The notes below the pieces were generated by a model. The model had not been told where the DNA came from, did no database searches, and was given only the letters and a program-made list of their open reading frames with translations. 57,252 nt of DNA from Arthrobacter sp. SDTb3-6 (GTDB lineage Bacteria; Actinomycetota; Actinomycetes; Actinomycetales; Micrococcaceae), in contig NZ_JAAMFN010000028.1 in the NCBI RefSeq assembly GCF_013376095.1, positions 1 through 57,252 on the forward strand, written 5' to 3'. Shown piece by piece: positions 1-11,073 of this stretch; positions within the stretch are counted from its first letter, which is position 1, and each line of letters starts with the position of its first letter. The translations under genes and the position numbers were made by a program.

Positions 1-9
1 GCCGCGCGG

Positions 10-192
10 CTACTTTCTGCCGGCGATCCCTGCCTTCCCGCGGTACAGGAAGGCGAGGGCCGCCACCAGGAGCACGGCGGCGATTATGAAATACGGGAGG
101 AACGCGCCCTTGCCGATGAGGATCATGATCCCCAGCACGACGACCACGATGCCAAAGGCAAGGGCAAAGGACTGCAACAACATTTTCTTCAC
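10..192 (-). CDS. Small two-helix membrane protein, unknown function
   Basis: A 60-residue protein that is almost entirely hydrophobic, with two likely transmembrane segments (about residues 5-27 and 31-50) separated by a short glycine/lysine turn and ending in a basic tail (RGKAGIAGRK). The GTG at 192 has an upstream GAGGAA; an ATG three codons in (183) is an alternative. It lies downstream of citrate synthase on the same strand, separated by about 125 bases. I do not recognise a named family and give no function. Reality as a gene rests on its hydrophobic pattern and ribosome site. Confidence 0.6.
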   Translation of the reverse strand: MKKMLLQSFALAFGIVVVVLGIMILIGKGAFLPYFIIAAVLLVAALAFLYRGKAGIAGRK

Positions 193-317
193 GGCGGGTG
201 TTTCCTCGTTCAGGGGGCGTGGTTCAGGGGGCGTGGTTCAGGGGGTGGTCTGGGGGAAATGGCAAACGGCGGTGGGCGGCCTCCAGGGGAAGCCGCCCAC
301 CGCCGTCGTACCGGCCT

Positions 318-1601
<1,284 letters not shown>

Positions 1602-1757
1602 GGAGTCCCCTTCATGAGGTAGCCTGCGAAAGGCTTTGGTCAGATCTATGCGACTGTTCCGCCCGCGGGGTTCACCGCGCACCGCAGGACCCGGCTGCGC
1701 GGGCCTCGAAGTTGCTGCGGGGCAGCGGCTGCAAATCGGCGCAACGGTGCACGGTGG

Positions 1758-1771
1758 CATAGACGTCTATG
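1758..1771. promoter_or_regulatory. Perfect 14-bp palindrome upstream of gltA
   Basis: CATAGACGTCTATG is its own reverse complement. It lies in the 243-base gap between dapC and gltA, 157 bases before the gltA start, in the least GC-rich part of the gap. Position and symmetry suggest a repressor or activator site for the citrate synthase promoter; the binding protein is unknown. Confidence 0.4.
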
Positions 1772-1844
1772 TACGAAACTACCGCTTAGGTGCCGCCGAG
1801 CACTAATCCGCGGTCCGTTTTACGGCCTCCGCAGGGGTGAAACG

Positions 1845-3026
1845 TCACGAATTTGCGCCGAGCCGCGCCACGGCGGCCGCGACGCGTTCATCCGTTCCGG
1901 TCAGGGCCACGCGGATGAAACCATGCCCGGCGTCGCCGTAAAACGTGCCGGAACCGACCACAATGCCGCGTTCGGCGAGCCTGCCGATGGTGGTCCAGGT
2001 GTCCTCGCCGGCTGTGCACCACAGGTAAAGCCCTGCCTCGGAGTGGTGGATGGTGAGCCCAAAGGCCTCCAGGGCGCCAACCAGCTGTTCGCGGCGCGCC
2101 CGGTAGCGGGCCTTTTGCGCGCTGACGTGGGCGTCGTCGCCCAGGGCCACACGCATGGCTTCCTGCACCGGGTACGGCACGATCATGCCGGCGTGCTTGC
2201 GGCTGTTGACCAGGTTCGCCATGATGGCCGGGTCCCCGGCCACAAAGGCGGCCCGGTAGCCGGCCACGTTGGACTGCTTGCTCAGCGAGTAGACGGCCAG
2301 CAGGCCGTCGTGGCTGCCGCCGGTGACGCGGGGGTCCAGGATGCTGGGCACGGGCTCGCCGCCGTTTTCCGTATCCCACCGGCCCCAGCCCAGCTCGCCG
2401 TAACATTCGTCGGACGCGACGACGGCGCCCACCTCGCGGGCCTGGGCCACGACCGCGGCCAGGGACTCCACCGGGCGCACAATCCCGGTGGGGTTGCCCG
2501 GGGAATTGACCCAGACCAGGCGCACACGGGACCGGGTGTCGGCGTCGAGCCCGTCCAGCGAATCGGCGGCCACCGCGGTGGCACCGGCAAACACGGCACC
2601 CATGTCGTAGGTGGGGTAGGCCACCGTGGGGCGGACAACGACGTCGCCCCTGCCCAATCCCAGCAGCAGCGGAAGCCAGGCCACGAGTTCCTTCGAACCC
2701 ACGGTGGGCATGACGTTCTCCGGGTCCAGGCCGGGCACGTTGCGCCGGCGTGCGAACCAGTCCACGATGGCCTGGCGCAGTTCCGGCGTCCCGTGCGTGG
2801 TGGGATAGCCCGGCGCGTCCGAGGCCGCCTTCAGCGCGTCCTGGATCAGCGCCGGGGTGGGGTCCACGGGCGTGCCGATGGACAGGTTCACCAGGCCGTC
2901 CGGGTGCCCGGCCGCCGTGGCCAGGTACGGCGCCATGGAGTCCCACGGGTAGTCGGGCAGCTGCAGGCCGTGGCGGACGGTGCCCTGGGGCGCGGTGGCG
3001 GCCGCCGTGGTCGGTTCCGTTGTCAT
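1845..3026 (-). CDS. dapC: Succinyldiaminopimelate aminotransferase (DapC type)
   Basis: A fold-type I PLP aminotransferase of 393 residues. The actinobacterial DapC signature region is present (LPDYPWDSMAPYL, NLSIGTPVDPTP, GYPTTHGTPELR), with the PLP lysine in SLSKQSNVAGYRAAF and the NSPGNPTG phosphate/substrate loop. The reaction transfers an amino group from glutamate to N-succinyl-2-amino-6-ketopimelate in lysine and meso-DAP synthesis. It begins 10 bases after the fdxA stop, so the two form one transcription unit; the fdxA-dapC order is a common actinobacterial arrangement and supports the dapC call over other aminotransferases. Confidence 0.9.
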   Translation of the reverse strand: MTTEPTTAAATAPQGTVRHGLQLPDYPWDSMAPYLATAAGHPDGLVNLSIGTPVDPTPALIQDALKAASDAPGYPTTHGTPELRQAIVDWFARRRNVPGLDPENVMPTVGSKELVAWLPLLLGLGRGDVVVRPTVAYPTYDMGAVFAGATAVAADSLDGLDADTRSRVRLVWVNSPGNPTGIVRPVESLAAVVAQAREVGAVVASDECYGELGWGRWDTENGGEPVPSILDPRVTGGSHDGLLAVYSLSKQSNVAGYRAAFVAGDPAIMANLVNSRKHAGMIVPYPVQEAMRVALGDDAHVSAQKARYRARREQLVGALEAFGLTIHHSEAGLYLWCTAGEDTWTTIGRLAERGIVVGSGTFYGDAGHGFIRVALTGTDERVAAAVARLGANS

Positions 3027-3036
3027 GGGGTGCGGC

Positions 3037-3360
3037 TCAGTCCTGGTTCTGCGGGGGCAGCGCGGCGATCAGGGGGTGGTCGGTGTGCGTGTTGCCGATC
3101 TTGGCCGCGCCACCCGGGGAGCCCAGGACGTCAAAGAACTCAACATTGGCCTTGTAGTACTCGGCCCACTCCTCCGGGGTGTCGTCCTCGTAGTAAATCG
3201 CCTCCACGGGGCAGACGGGTTCACAGGCACCACAGTCAACGCATTCGTCGGGGTGGATGTAGAGCGAGCGTTCGCCTTCATAGATACAGTCAACAGGGCA
3301 CTCCTCCACACATGCCTTGTCCTTGACATCCACGCACGGCTGCGCAATTACATACGTCAC
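3037..3360 (-). CDS. fdxA: Seven-iron ferredoxin
   Basis: Small electron carrier of 107 residues. Cysteines at 9, 17, 21 and 25 fit the spacing of a 3Fe-4S/4Fe-4S (7Fe) ferredoxin, and C40, C43, C46, C50 (CVDCGACEPVCP) form the second cluster. The acidic C-terminal extension (DDTPEEWAEYYKANVEFF) is typical of the FdxA family in actinobacteria. The GTG at 3360 is chosen because GGAAGG precedes it and the protein then begins with the canonical TYVIAQPCVDVKDKAC; the longer open frame upstream is not needed. First gene of the fdxA-dapC unit. Confidence 0.95.
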   Translation of the reverse strand: MTYVIAQPCVDVKDKACVEECPVDCIYEGERSLYIHPDECVDCGACEPVCPVEAIYYEDDTPEEWAEYYKANVEFFDVLGSPGGAAKIGNTHTDHPLIAALPPQNQD

Positions 3361-3456
3361 GTCCCGACCTTCCTCGCAAAGAATCACCCGCCGGCTGGAT
3401 GGCCGCGGTACGTTCATTATCCCCCACGGCACACCCTCCCGCATCCCGGCGAGACT

Positions 3457-3468
3457 TAGTATGAAGAC
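3457..3468 (+). promoter_or_regulatory. -10 box for a leaderless GTG-start gene
   Basis: TAGTAT (3457-3462) followed by six bases and then GTG at 3469, with no Shine-Dalgarno sequence. This spacing would place the transcription start on or next to the start codon. Confidence 0.5.
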
Positions 3469-3699
3469 GTGAACCGTGCCCTTGAAGTCCTCGCCGCCCT
3501 GCCCCTGGGCACCCGGGTGGTGGTCCGCTACAGGATCGACGGCGGCGCCACCGACGCGCTGGGCAACCTCACGGCCCGCGATGCGCTCGGGGTGAGCGTG
3601 GCGGCCCGGACCGGTGAGGTGGCCATTGCGTACGACGACGTCCTGCTGGCCAAGCCCGTTCCCCCGCCTCCCCCACGCCGCGCGCCGCGCTTCCCCTAG
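3469..3699 (+). CDS. Stand-alone SH3-like domain protein (Rv0428c N-domain type)
   Basis: A 76-residue protein whose core (GTRVVVRYRIDGGATDALGN, then RTGEVAIAYDDVLLAKPVPP) resembles the N-terminal SH3-like domain found before the GNAT domain in Rv0428c-type acetyltransferases. Here the frame ends in a proline-rich tail and no GNAT domain follows. It is divergent from fdxA, with about 108 bases between start codons. Translation probably starts at GTG 3469 on a leaderless message. Function unknown; a substrate- or partner-binding module is an inference from the fold only. Confidence 0.65.
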   Translation: MNRALEVLAALPLGTRVVVRYRIDGGATDALGNLTARDALGVSVAARTGEVAIAYDDVLLAKPVPPPPPRRAPRFP

Positions 3700-3776
3700 G
3701 CGTGGGGCCGCCCTTGCGCGCCGGCGGGGCAGCACCGGCGGACGGGCGGCGGCACGGACCCGCCACGGCCGTGCGT

Positions 3777-4226
3777 TCAGCGGCTCCGGCGCAGGACGGC
3801 CCAGGCCAGCCACGCCATCAAGGGTGAAACCACCGCGATCCCGAACAGCCACACCGTCCCCTGGATGTTGGCGGAGATCATCCCAAACGCCCCGCGCTGC
3901 TGCGACAATACGCCCGCACACAGGTAGGCGGCCCCGCCGCACAGCACCACCAGCCACGCGCTCCGGCTCCACAGCCCCACAAAAAGTTCGACGGAGGCCA
4001 GCAGGAGCAGGGCGGCCACGGCACCAAGGGGAATGGCGGTGCCGCCGGCGTACCAGAGGTGCCCGTGGAGCGAGGTGCCCAGGAAGCCCGTGCCGATGCC
4101 GGCGGCCAGGGCAGCCGTCACCACGGCCCAGCGGCTCGGCTTCGGCCAGCGTCCCCCCTCCGGCCCCGGAACAGGGTCCGCGGGCCCCCCGTCCGGGGAC
4201 GGCCCGTCCCCCGTGGGGCCGCTCAT
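3777..4226 (-). CDS. Four-helix membrane protein coupled to mshB
   Basis: A 149-residue protein with a proline/glycine-rich cytoplasmic N-terminus (about 35 residues) and four predicted transmembrane segments (from AVVTAALAAGIGTGFLG to the final VVSPLMAWLAWAVL). The ATG at 4226 overlaps the mshB stop as ATGA, so it is translationally coupled to mshB. A similar membrane protein follows mshB in other actinobacteria (for example Rv1171 after Rv1170 in M. tuberculosis), which supports it being real, but its job is not known. The frame opens further upstream inside mshB; that extension was not used. Confidence 0.75.
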   Translation of the reverse strand: MSGPTGDGPSPDGGPADPVPGPEGGRWPKPSRWAVVTAALAAGIGTGFLGTSLHGHLWYAGGTAIPLGAVAALLLLASVELFVGLWSRSAWLVVLCGGAAYLCAGVLSQQRGAFGMISANIQGTVWLFGIAVVSPLMAWLAWAVLRRSR

Positions 4227-5110
4227 CCGGCCCCGGAAGACGGGGCGGGCATCAGTTCCACAAATTCCTCCACGCCGCAGATGTCCCGCCACTCACCGTC
4301 GGAGAGCGCGTAGCGGTCCCCGTCCACGGTGATCTGCGTCCGGTGCGCCCGCATGGCAGCAGCCTTGGCCGCCTTGTTGCCGGCCACCGCAATCCGGGCG
4401 GTGCCGGGTTCCAACGGGCGTTCGGGACGGTCGCTGACGATCGCGAAAACGTGGGGCACGGTCCAGCCGGGGGTGCCATTTTCAGCTCCTGCGGCCAGGC
4501 CCAGGGCGGCCAGGACCAGCTCGTGGGTGCGGACGTGGTCCGGGTGGCCGTAGCCGCCGTCGGCCGCATAGGTCACCACGGCATCAGGCCGCAGGGCGCG
4601 GATGGCGGCCGCCGCGAGGGCCGCCTCCCCTTCGAGGGAGCCGCGGGACAGCGAACCCTCCAGGACGGTCGACGCGGCCATGGCCCGGCCGTCGGGCCCC
4701 CACTGCATGCCCGAATCGCGGAACACCACCGGGCCGGCGGCCGGTGCAGTGGCCCCCTGGCCCAGCCAAAGGTGTTCCCGGACGCCCAGCGCCTCGAGCG
4801 CTGCGGCCAGTTCCCGTTCGCGCACACGGGCCAGCCCCGTGCCGTCGGCGGGCGGGGCACCCGGCCCGGTTCCGGCGTCGTGCGCGGCGGGCAGGCGCAG
4901 CGCCCGGCCCACTTCCAGGTGGCCCAGCTCGGCGGGGATGACCTCGCCCAGTTCGCCGCGCGTGCACGTCAGCAGCGCCACGCGGGCCCCGGCAGCAGCA
5001 TAGGCGGCAATCGTCGATCCCGTGGCGAGGGTTTCGTCGTCCGGGTGCGCATGGATGAAAAGCAGCGTGGCGTCGGGGCCCACTCCGGGCAGCAGCGTGG
5101 GGATCTCCAT
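4223..5110 (-). CDS. mshB: GlcNAc-Ins deacetylase of mycothiol synthesis (MshB)
   Basis: Zinc-dependent LmbE-like (PIG-L) deacetylase, 295 residues. AHPDDE at residues 21-26 supplies the first zinc ligands and catalytic Asp, and the GYGHPDHVRTHE block supplies the third zinc histidine. It removes the acetyl group from GlcNAc-inositol, the second-to-last stage before cysteine ligation in mycothiol formation. The related Mca amidase is the main alternative, but the partner membrane gene and the C-terminal region favour MshB. ATG 5110 is chosen because TAGATT lies 7 bases upstream, fitting a leaderless message; a TTG three codons earlier is less likely. Confidence 0.88.
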   Translation of the reverse strand: MEIPTLLPGVGPDATLLFIHAHPDDETLATGSTIAAYAAAGARVALLTCTRGELGEVIPAELGHLEVGRALRLPAAHDAGTGPGAPPADGTGLARVRERELAAALEALGVREHLWLGQGATAPAAGPVVFRDSGMQWGPDGRAMAASTVLEGSLSRGSLEGEAALAAAAIRALRPDAVVTYAADGGYGHPDHVRTHELVLAALGLAAGAENGTPGWTVPHVFAIVSDRPERPLEPGTARIAVAGNKAAKAAAMRAHRTQITVDGDRYALSDGEWRDICGVEEFVELMPAPSSGAG

Positions 5111-5123
5111 GGCACCCAATCTA
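5111..5123 (-). promoter_or_regulatory. -10 box for mshB, leaderless start
   Basis: On the minus strand TAGATT is followed by seven bases (GGGTGCC) and the mshB ATG. No ribosome binding site is present, so a leaderless transcript is likely. Confidence 0.45.
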
Positions 5124-5211
5124 CCCGAATGGCACCGGCGGATACGCCGATGGCCGGCACGCCCCCGGACAAGGGGGCATGCCGGCCATCTGGCGGGGCA
5201 CGTGCCGGCGG

Positions 5212-7044
<1,833 letters not shown>

Positions 7045-7049
7045 GGCCG

Positions 7050-8063
7050 TCACCGCTTCCTTGCCTTGGGGTCGAGCGCATCACGCAGGGCGTCGCCCAG
7101 CATGATGAAGCTCAGGACGGTGATGGACAGTGCCACGGCGGGCCACAACAGCACGCCGGGGTTGTTGCGGACCTGCGGCTGGGCGGCCGCAATGTCATTG
7201 CCCCACGACATGACCGTGTCCGGCAGGCCGATGCCCAGGAAGGACAGCGTCGCTTCTGCAACGATGAAGGTGCCCAGCGAGATGGACGCCACCACGATGA
7301 TGGGGGCCAGCGAGTTGGGGATGACGTGTCGCACCAAGGCGCTGAAGCGCGAAAGGCCCAGTGCCTTGGAGGCGGTGACGAAGTCGGCATTGCGGTTTTC
7401 AATCACCGCGCCGCGCGTGATTCGGGCGATTTGCGGCCAACCGAATATCACCAGGGTCAGGACCACCGTCCACACGCTCCGGTTGTCGCGGAAGGCGGGA
7501 AGCTGCATGACAACGATGGCGCCAAGGATCAGCGGCAGGGCGAAGAAGATGTCGCCCAGGCGGGCCAGGATGGCGTCGATCCAGCCGCCGTAGTAGCCGG
7601 CCAGGGCACCCATGATGCCGCCAACCACGAGCACTCCCAGGGTGGTGAAGACACCCACCATGAGTGACGCCCGCGTGCCGTAGACCATGCGCGAATAAAC
7701 ATCGCAGCCTTGCAGCGTGAAGCCGAGCGGGTGCCCTGCACGGGCCCCTTCAGAGGAATCGTTCAGGCTGCAGCTGGTGGGATCCACGCTGGCGAACAGG
7801 TGGGGCAGGAAGGCGACCACGAGGACAAAGATGATCAGGAGGGCGGAGATGATGAACAGCGGCTGCCGGCGCAGGTTTCGCCAGGCATCCGCCCACAGGC
7901 TCAGGGGGGCTTCCGATTCATCGACATTGTCTATGGCTGCCAGGGGTGTTTCCTCCAGCGGGGCCACGAAGTGTTCAATGACCCGGCTGGACGTCTTGCC
8001 CTGACGCGCGGCCGGGATCACCGGCTTGGTCAGGTCTGTTTCAGGTGTGAGTTTCTCAGACAT
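7050..8063 (-). CDS. Peptide ABC transporter permease, DppC type
   Basis: Inner-membrane permease of 337 residues. It has a long soluble N-terminus (about 55 residues), the DppC-type N-terminal helix (LFIISALLIIFVLVVAFLP), and the binding-protein-dependent transport domain with the EAA-like loop (ASKALGLSRFSALVRHVIPN) that docks on the ATPase. The chain ends ALRDALDPKARKR, the usual DppC/OppC terminus. The ATG at 8063 overlaps the preceding permease gene by 8 bases, indicating translational coupling. The frame is open further upstream but those residues are a shadow of the other permease. Confidence 0.93.
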   Translation of the reverse strand: MSEKLTPETDLTKPVIPAARQGKTSSRVIEHFVAPLEETPLAAIDNVDESEAPLSLWADAWRNLRRQPLFIISALLIIFVLVVAFLPHLFASVDPTSCSLNDSSEGARAGHPLGFTLQGCDVYSRMVYGTRASLMVGVFTTLGVLVVGGIMGALAGYYGGWIDAILARLGDIFFALPLILGAIVVMQLPAFRDNRSVWTVVLTLVIFGWPQIARITRGAVIENRNADFVTASKALGLSRFSALVRHVIPNSLAPIIVVASISLGTFIVAEATLSFLGIGLPDTVMSWGNDIAAAQPQVRNNPGVLLWPAVALSITVLSFIMLGDALRDALDPKARKR

Positions 8064-8982
8064 AGCGAATCCTTGGGTCGAGCCATGCGTACAAAAGGTC
8101 CACAACCAGGTTGGCCACCACGAAGACGATGACCAGGATGCCGACCACGGCCACCACGGTGGCGCTTTCGCCCTTTTGGATGGCCTTGTAGAGCAGGTTG
8201 CCAACGCCGGGGACGTTGAAGATGCCCTCGGTGACAATGGCGCCGCCCATGAGCGAGCCAAGGTCCGCGCCGAGGAAGGTGACAACCGGGATCAGCGAGT
8301 TGCGCAAAATGTGGACCACCACCACCCGGGGCCGGCTCAGGCCCTTCGCCGTGGCGGTGCGCACGTAGTCGGCGTTCATGTTTTCGCTGATGGAGGCCCG
8401 GGTGAGCCGGATGACGTACGCCAGGGACACCAGCCCCAGGACGAGCGCCGGCAGGATGAGTTCATCCCAGGGTGCGGCGCCGCTGACGGTGGGGCGGGCC
8501 CAGCCGAGCTGGACGCCGATGACCAGCTGGAGCACAAAGCCCAGAACGAAGGTGGGGACGGCGATGACGACAAGCGAGGCGACCAGGACAGTCGCGTCGA
8601 AGAGCTTTCCCTTCCGCAGGCCGGCGATGACGCCGAACAGCACGCCGAAGACGGCCTCGATGGCCAATGCCATGATGGCCAGGCGTGCGGTGACAGGATA
8701 GGCACGGCCAATGACGGCGGAGACGTCCTGTCCGGAGAACGTCTGGCCCAGGTTGAGGGTCACGAGGTTCTTCAGGTACAGGCCGTACTGGATCCAGAAC
8801 GGCTGGTCCAGGTTGTATTGGGCCCGGAGTGCGGCTTCGACGGCGGGTGCCATCGGCTTGCCGCCGGACAGTGCAGCAATGGGATCGCCAGGAGTTGCAA
8901 AGACAAGGAAGTACACCAGCAGCGTGGCCCCAAAGAAGACGGGAACCAGCTGCAGGAAACGACGGAGCGTGAACATGACCAT
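8056..8982 (-). CDS. Peptide ABC transporter permease, DppB type
   Basis: A 308-residue inner-membrane permease starting with the classic DppB/OppB N-terminus (MFTLRRFLQLVPVFFGATLLVYFL, then PGDP). About six transmembrane helices follow, and the EAA loop reads ATAKGLSRPRVVVVHILRNS. It partners the DppC-type subunit encoded next. The ATG at 8982 follows a GGAGGGGGAAAC stretch; an internal ATG two codons later is possible. The gene is separated from the SBP gene by 200 bases that include a terminator hairpin, so expression may be lower than that of the binding protein. Confidence 0.93.
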   Translation of the reverse strand: MVMFTLRRFLQLVPVFFGATLLVYFLVFATPGDPIAALSGGKPMAPAVEAALRAQYNLDQPFWIQYGLYLKNLVTLNLGQTFSGQDVSAVIGRAYPVTARLAIMALAIEAVFGVLFGVIAGLRKGKLFDATVLVASLVVIAVPTFVLGFVLQLVIGVQLGWARPTVSGAAPWDELILPALVLGLVSLAYVIRLTRASISENMNADYVRTATAKGLSRPRVVVVHILRNSLIPVVTFLGADLGSLMGGAIVTEGIFNVPGVGNLLYKAIQKGESATVVAVVGILVIVFVVANLVVDLLYAWLDPRIRYV

Positions 8983-9131
8983 TACGGTGTTTCCCCCTCC
9001 GGTGTTCCTGTTGGCAAATCGTTCATGAAATTACCTGTTCAGATAGTGGACGGTACTGGACAACTGGCGGGATCTCCGCTTTGTCTCTAGTACGGAAAGT
9101 AGCACATGGGAGTGTGATTCAGACAATAAAA

Positions 9132-9161
9132 GGGGGACCCGGCATGTAGGCCGGGTCCCCC
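9132..9161 (-). terminator. Intrinsic terminator between the SBP gene and dppB
   Basis: A perfect 12-bp stem (9132-9143 with 9150-9161, arms GGGGGACCCGGC and its complement) closed by a 6-base loop. Read on the minus strand it is followed at once by TTTTATTGTCT. It sits 24 bases after the SBP stop codon. In peptide transporter operons such partial terminators commonly let the binding protein be made in excess over the membrane subunits. Confidence 0.8.
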
Positions 9162-9185
9162 ACTTAAGCAACAGCCCTAAGAATA

Positions 9186-10826
9186 TTACTTGGCAGTAAT
9201 GTTGTAGTACAGCGGAACGCCGTTCCAGCCGAACTGCACGTTGGTGACGTTGTTGCTCCAAACACCCTGGACTGCCTGGTACCACAGCGGGATGACCGGA
9301 AGGTCCTTGAGCAGGATTTCCTGTGCCTGGTTGAAGATCTTGTTGCCTTCTTCAACGGACTTGGCGGCCAGGCCCTCCTTCAGCTTGGCGTCAAACGCCG
9401 GACTGGAGTAGTCGCCGTCGTTGGAACCGGCACCGGTGCCATACAGCGGGCCGAGGAAGTCCTGCAGCGACGGGTAGTCCGCCTGCCAGCCTGCGCGTGA
9501 GGCGCCGGTGAGCTTCTTGGAGTTGATCAGGTCACGCGACTGCTTGAACGTGGCGATCGGGTTCAGCTGCGCCTTGATCCCCAGGGTGGTGGCGATCTGG
9601 TTGGCCATGGCCGTGATGTATTCCTTGTTGCCGGCGCCATCGATGTTGGAGGTGATGGTGAAGACCTTGCCGGCCGGCCAGGGGCTGATCTTGTCCGCCG
9701 CGGCCCAGAGTTCCTTGGCCTTGGTGGGGTTGTACTTCAGCACGTCGCTGCCGGGCAGGTTGCCGTCGTAGCCGTCCAGCACGGGCGAGGTGAACTCCGT
9801 GGCCACCTTCTTGTTGCCGTAGAAGATCTTGTCGATGATCTGCTGGCGGTTGATCGACATCGAGATGGCCTGGCGGCGCATCTGGCCGGCCTCACCCTTG
9901 AACTCGGGCAGGTAGCTCGGGATCGTCATGGTCGCGTTGCCGGCATAGGCCTGGTTGACAAAACGGCCCTTGAAGTCCGTCTTGAAGTTCTGCAGGCCGC
10001 TCGGTGGCACCTGGTCAAGGACATCCAGGTTGTCCGACTGCACGTCGGTGTAGGCGGCATCCGGGCTGGAGTACAGCGTGAAGGTCACGCCGCCGTTCTT
10101 GGGCTTGTTCGGCCCCTTGTACTTGTCGTTCGGAATCAGCGTGATGGAGGTGTCATGCTTCCAGCCGCCGGGAGCCAGCTTGTACGGACCGTCGCCGACC
10201 GGGTTCTGGCCATAGGCCTTGATGTCCTTGTAGGCGGATTCGGGCATCGGGTAGAAGGCCGTGTAGCCGAGGGCCAGCGGGAAGTCGGATTCCGGGGCGG
10301 ACAGGTCGACCGTGAAGGTGGTGTCATCCACAACCTTCAGGCCCTCCATCTTGTCCAGGGTGGACTTGGGGGCGCTGACCTTGTCGTAGCCCTTGATGGG
10401 TGCGAAGAAGTAGCTGTTCAGCTGCGCGTTCTTGGCTGCCGCACCGTAGTTCCATGCGTCAACAAAGTTCTTTGCCGTGATGGGGGTGCCGTCGCTGAAC
10501 ACCTGCCCCGGCTTGATCTTGATCGTGTAGTGCTGGGAGTCCGTGGTTTCGATGGACTGGGCCAGTTCGTTCACGGTCTTGCCGTGGACGTCGTAGCTGA
10601 CCAGGCCTGCGAAGATCAGGTCCATGACACGGCCGCCGCCAACTTCGTTGGTGTTCGCCGGCAGCAACGGGTTTTGTGGCTCGGTGCCGTTTGCCGTGAT
10701 GGCCTTGCTGGTGTTGCCACCGGCGGCGCCGGTATTGCCGCCACCGGACGTCCCGCCACAGGCGGTGAGGGACATGGCCAGAACTGCTGCCACGCCCAGT
10801 GCTTTGGAAGTGCGCGAGAAACGCAT
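9186..10826 (-). CDS. Peptide ABC transporter substrate-binding lipoprotein
   Basis: Extracytoplasmic binding protein (SBP_bac_5 family), 546 residues. The signal peptide carries a lipobox (LAMSLTACGG, lipidated Cys), followed by a Gly/Thr/Asn-rich tether. Family blocks visible are PGQVFSDGTPITAKNFVDAW near the N-lobe and RQAISMSINRQQIIDKIFYG in the middle. It delivers di- or oligopeptides to the permeases encoded downstream. ATG 10826 is preferred because AAGGAGG lies 4-5 bases before it and the mature signal peptide begins MRFSRTSKALG; the frame continues upstream to 10871 without such support. Confidence 0.94.
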   Translation of the reverse strand: MRFSRTSKALGVAAVLAMSLTACGGTSGGGNTGAAGGNTSKAITANGTEPQNPLLPANTNEVGGGRVMDLIFAGLVSYDVHGKTVNELAQSIETTDSQHYTIKIKPGQVFSDGTPITAKNFVDAWNYGAAAKNAQLNSYFFAPIKGYDKVSAPKSTLDKMEGLKVVDDTTFTVDLSAPESDFPLALGYTAFYPMPESAYKDIKAYGQNPVGDGPYKLAPGGWKHDTSITLIPNDKYKGPNKPKNGGVTFTLYSSPDAAYTDVQSDNLDVLDQVPPSGLQNFKTDFKGRFVNQAYAGNATMTIPSYLPEFKGEAGQMRRQAISMSINRQQIIDKIFYGNKKVATEFTSPVLDGYDGNLPGSDVLKYNPTKAKELWAAADKISPWPAGKVFTITSNIDGAGNKEYITAMANQIATTLGIKAQLNPIATFKQSRDLINSKKLTGASRAGWQADYPSLQDFLGPLYGTGAGSNDGDYSSPAFDAKLKEGLAAKSVEEGNKIFNQAQEILLKDLPVIPLWYQAVQGVWSNNVTNVQFGWNGVPLYYNITAK

Positions 10827-10999
10827 TCCGCCTCCTTGGTTATGAAATGGATTCGAGTTAAGACTGCCCAACAGCTTGTTCGTCGTTGAACGTGAACGTG
10901 TCCCAGCTCATACCGGACTAGGCTACCCGGAAATAGTTACCAGCAAGTAATCCCGAACCCGTCCCGCCCAGATCTTTATACAGATGAAACCTTTAAAGG

Positions 11000-11037
11000 C
11001 AGCAGCCCGCCCCTGCCAAGGCAGGGACGGGCTGCTG
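11000..11037. terminator. Long hairpin after typA
   Basis: A 17-bp inverted repeat (11000-11016 with 11021-11037, one mismatch) with a 4-base loop, located 37 bases past the typA stop and upstream of the SBP promoter region. The T-tract after it on the minus strand is poor (CCTTTAAAGGTTTC). It probably ends typA transcription and insulates the peptide transporter operon. Confidence 0.6.
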
Positions 11038-11073
11038 TGCGGCAGGCGCGGATGGCGTGCCGGCGTGCGCAGA

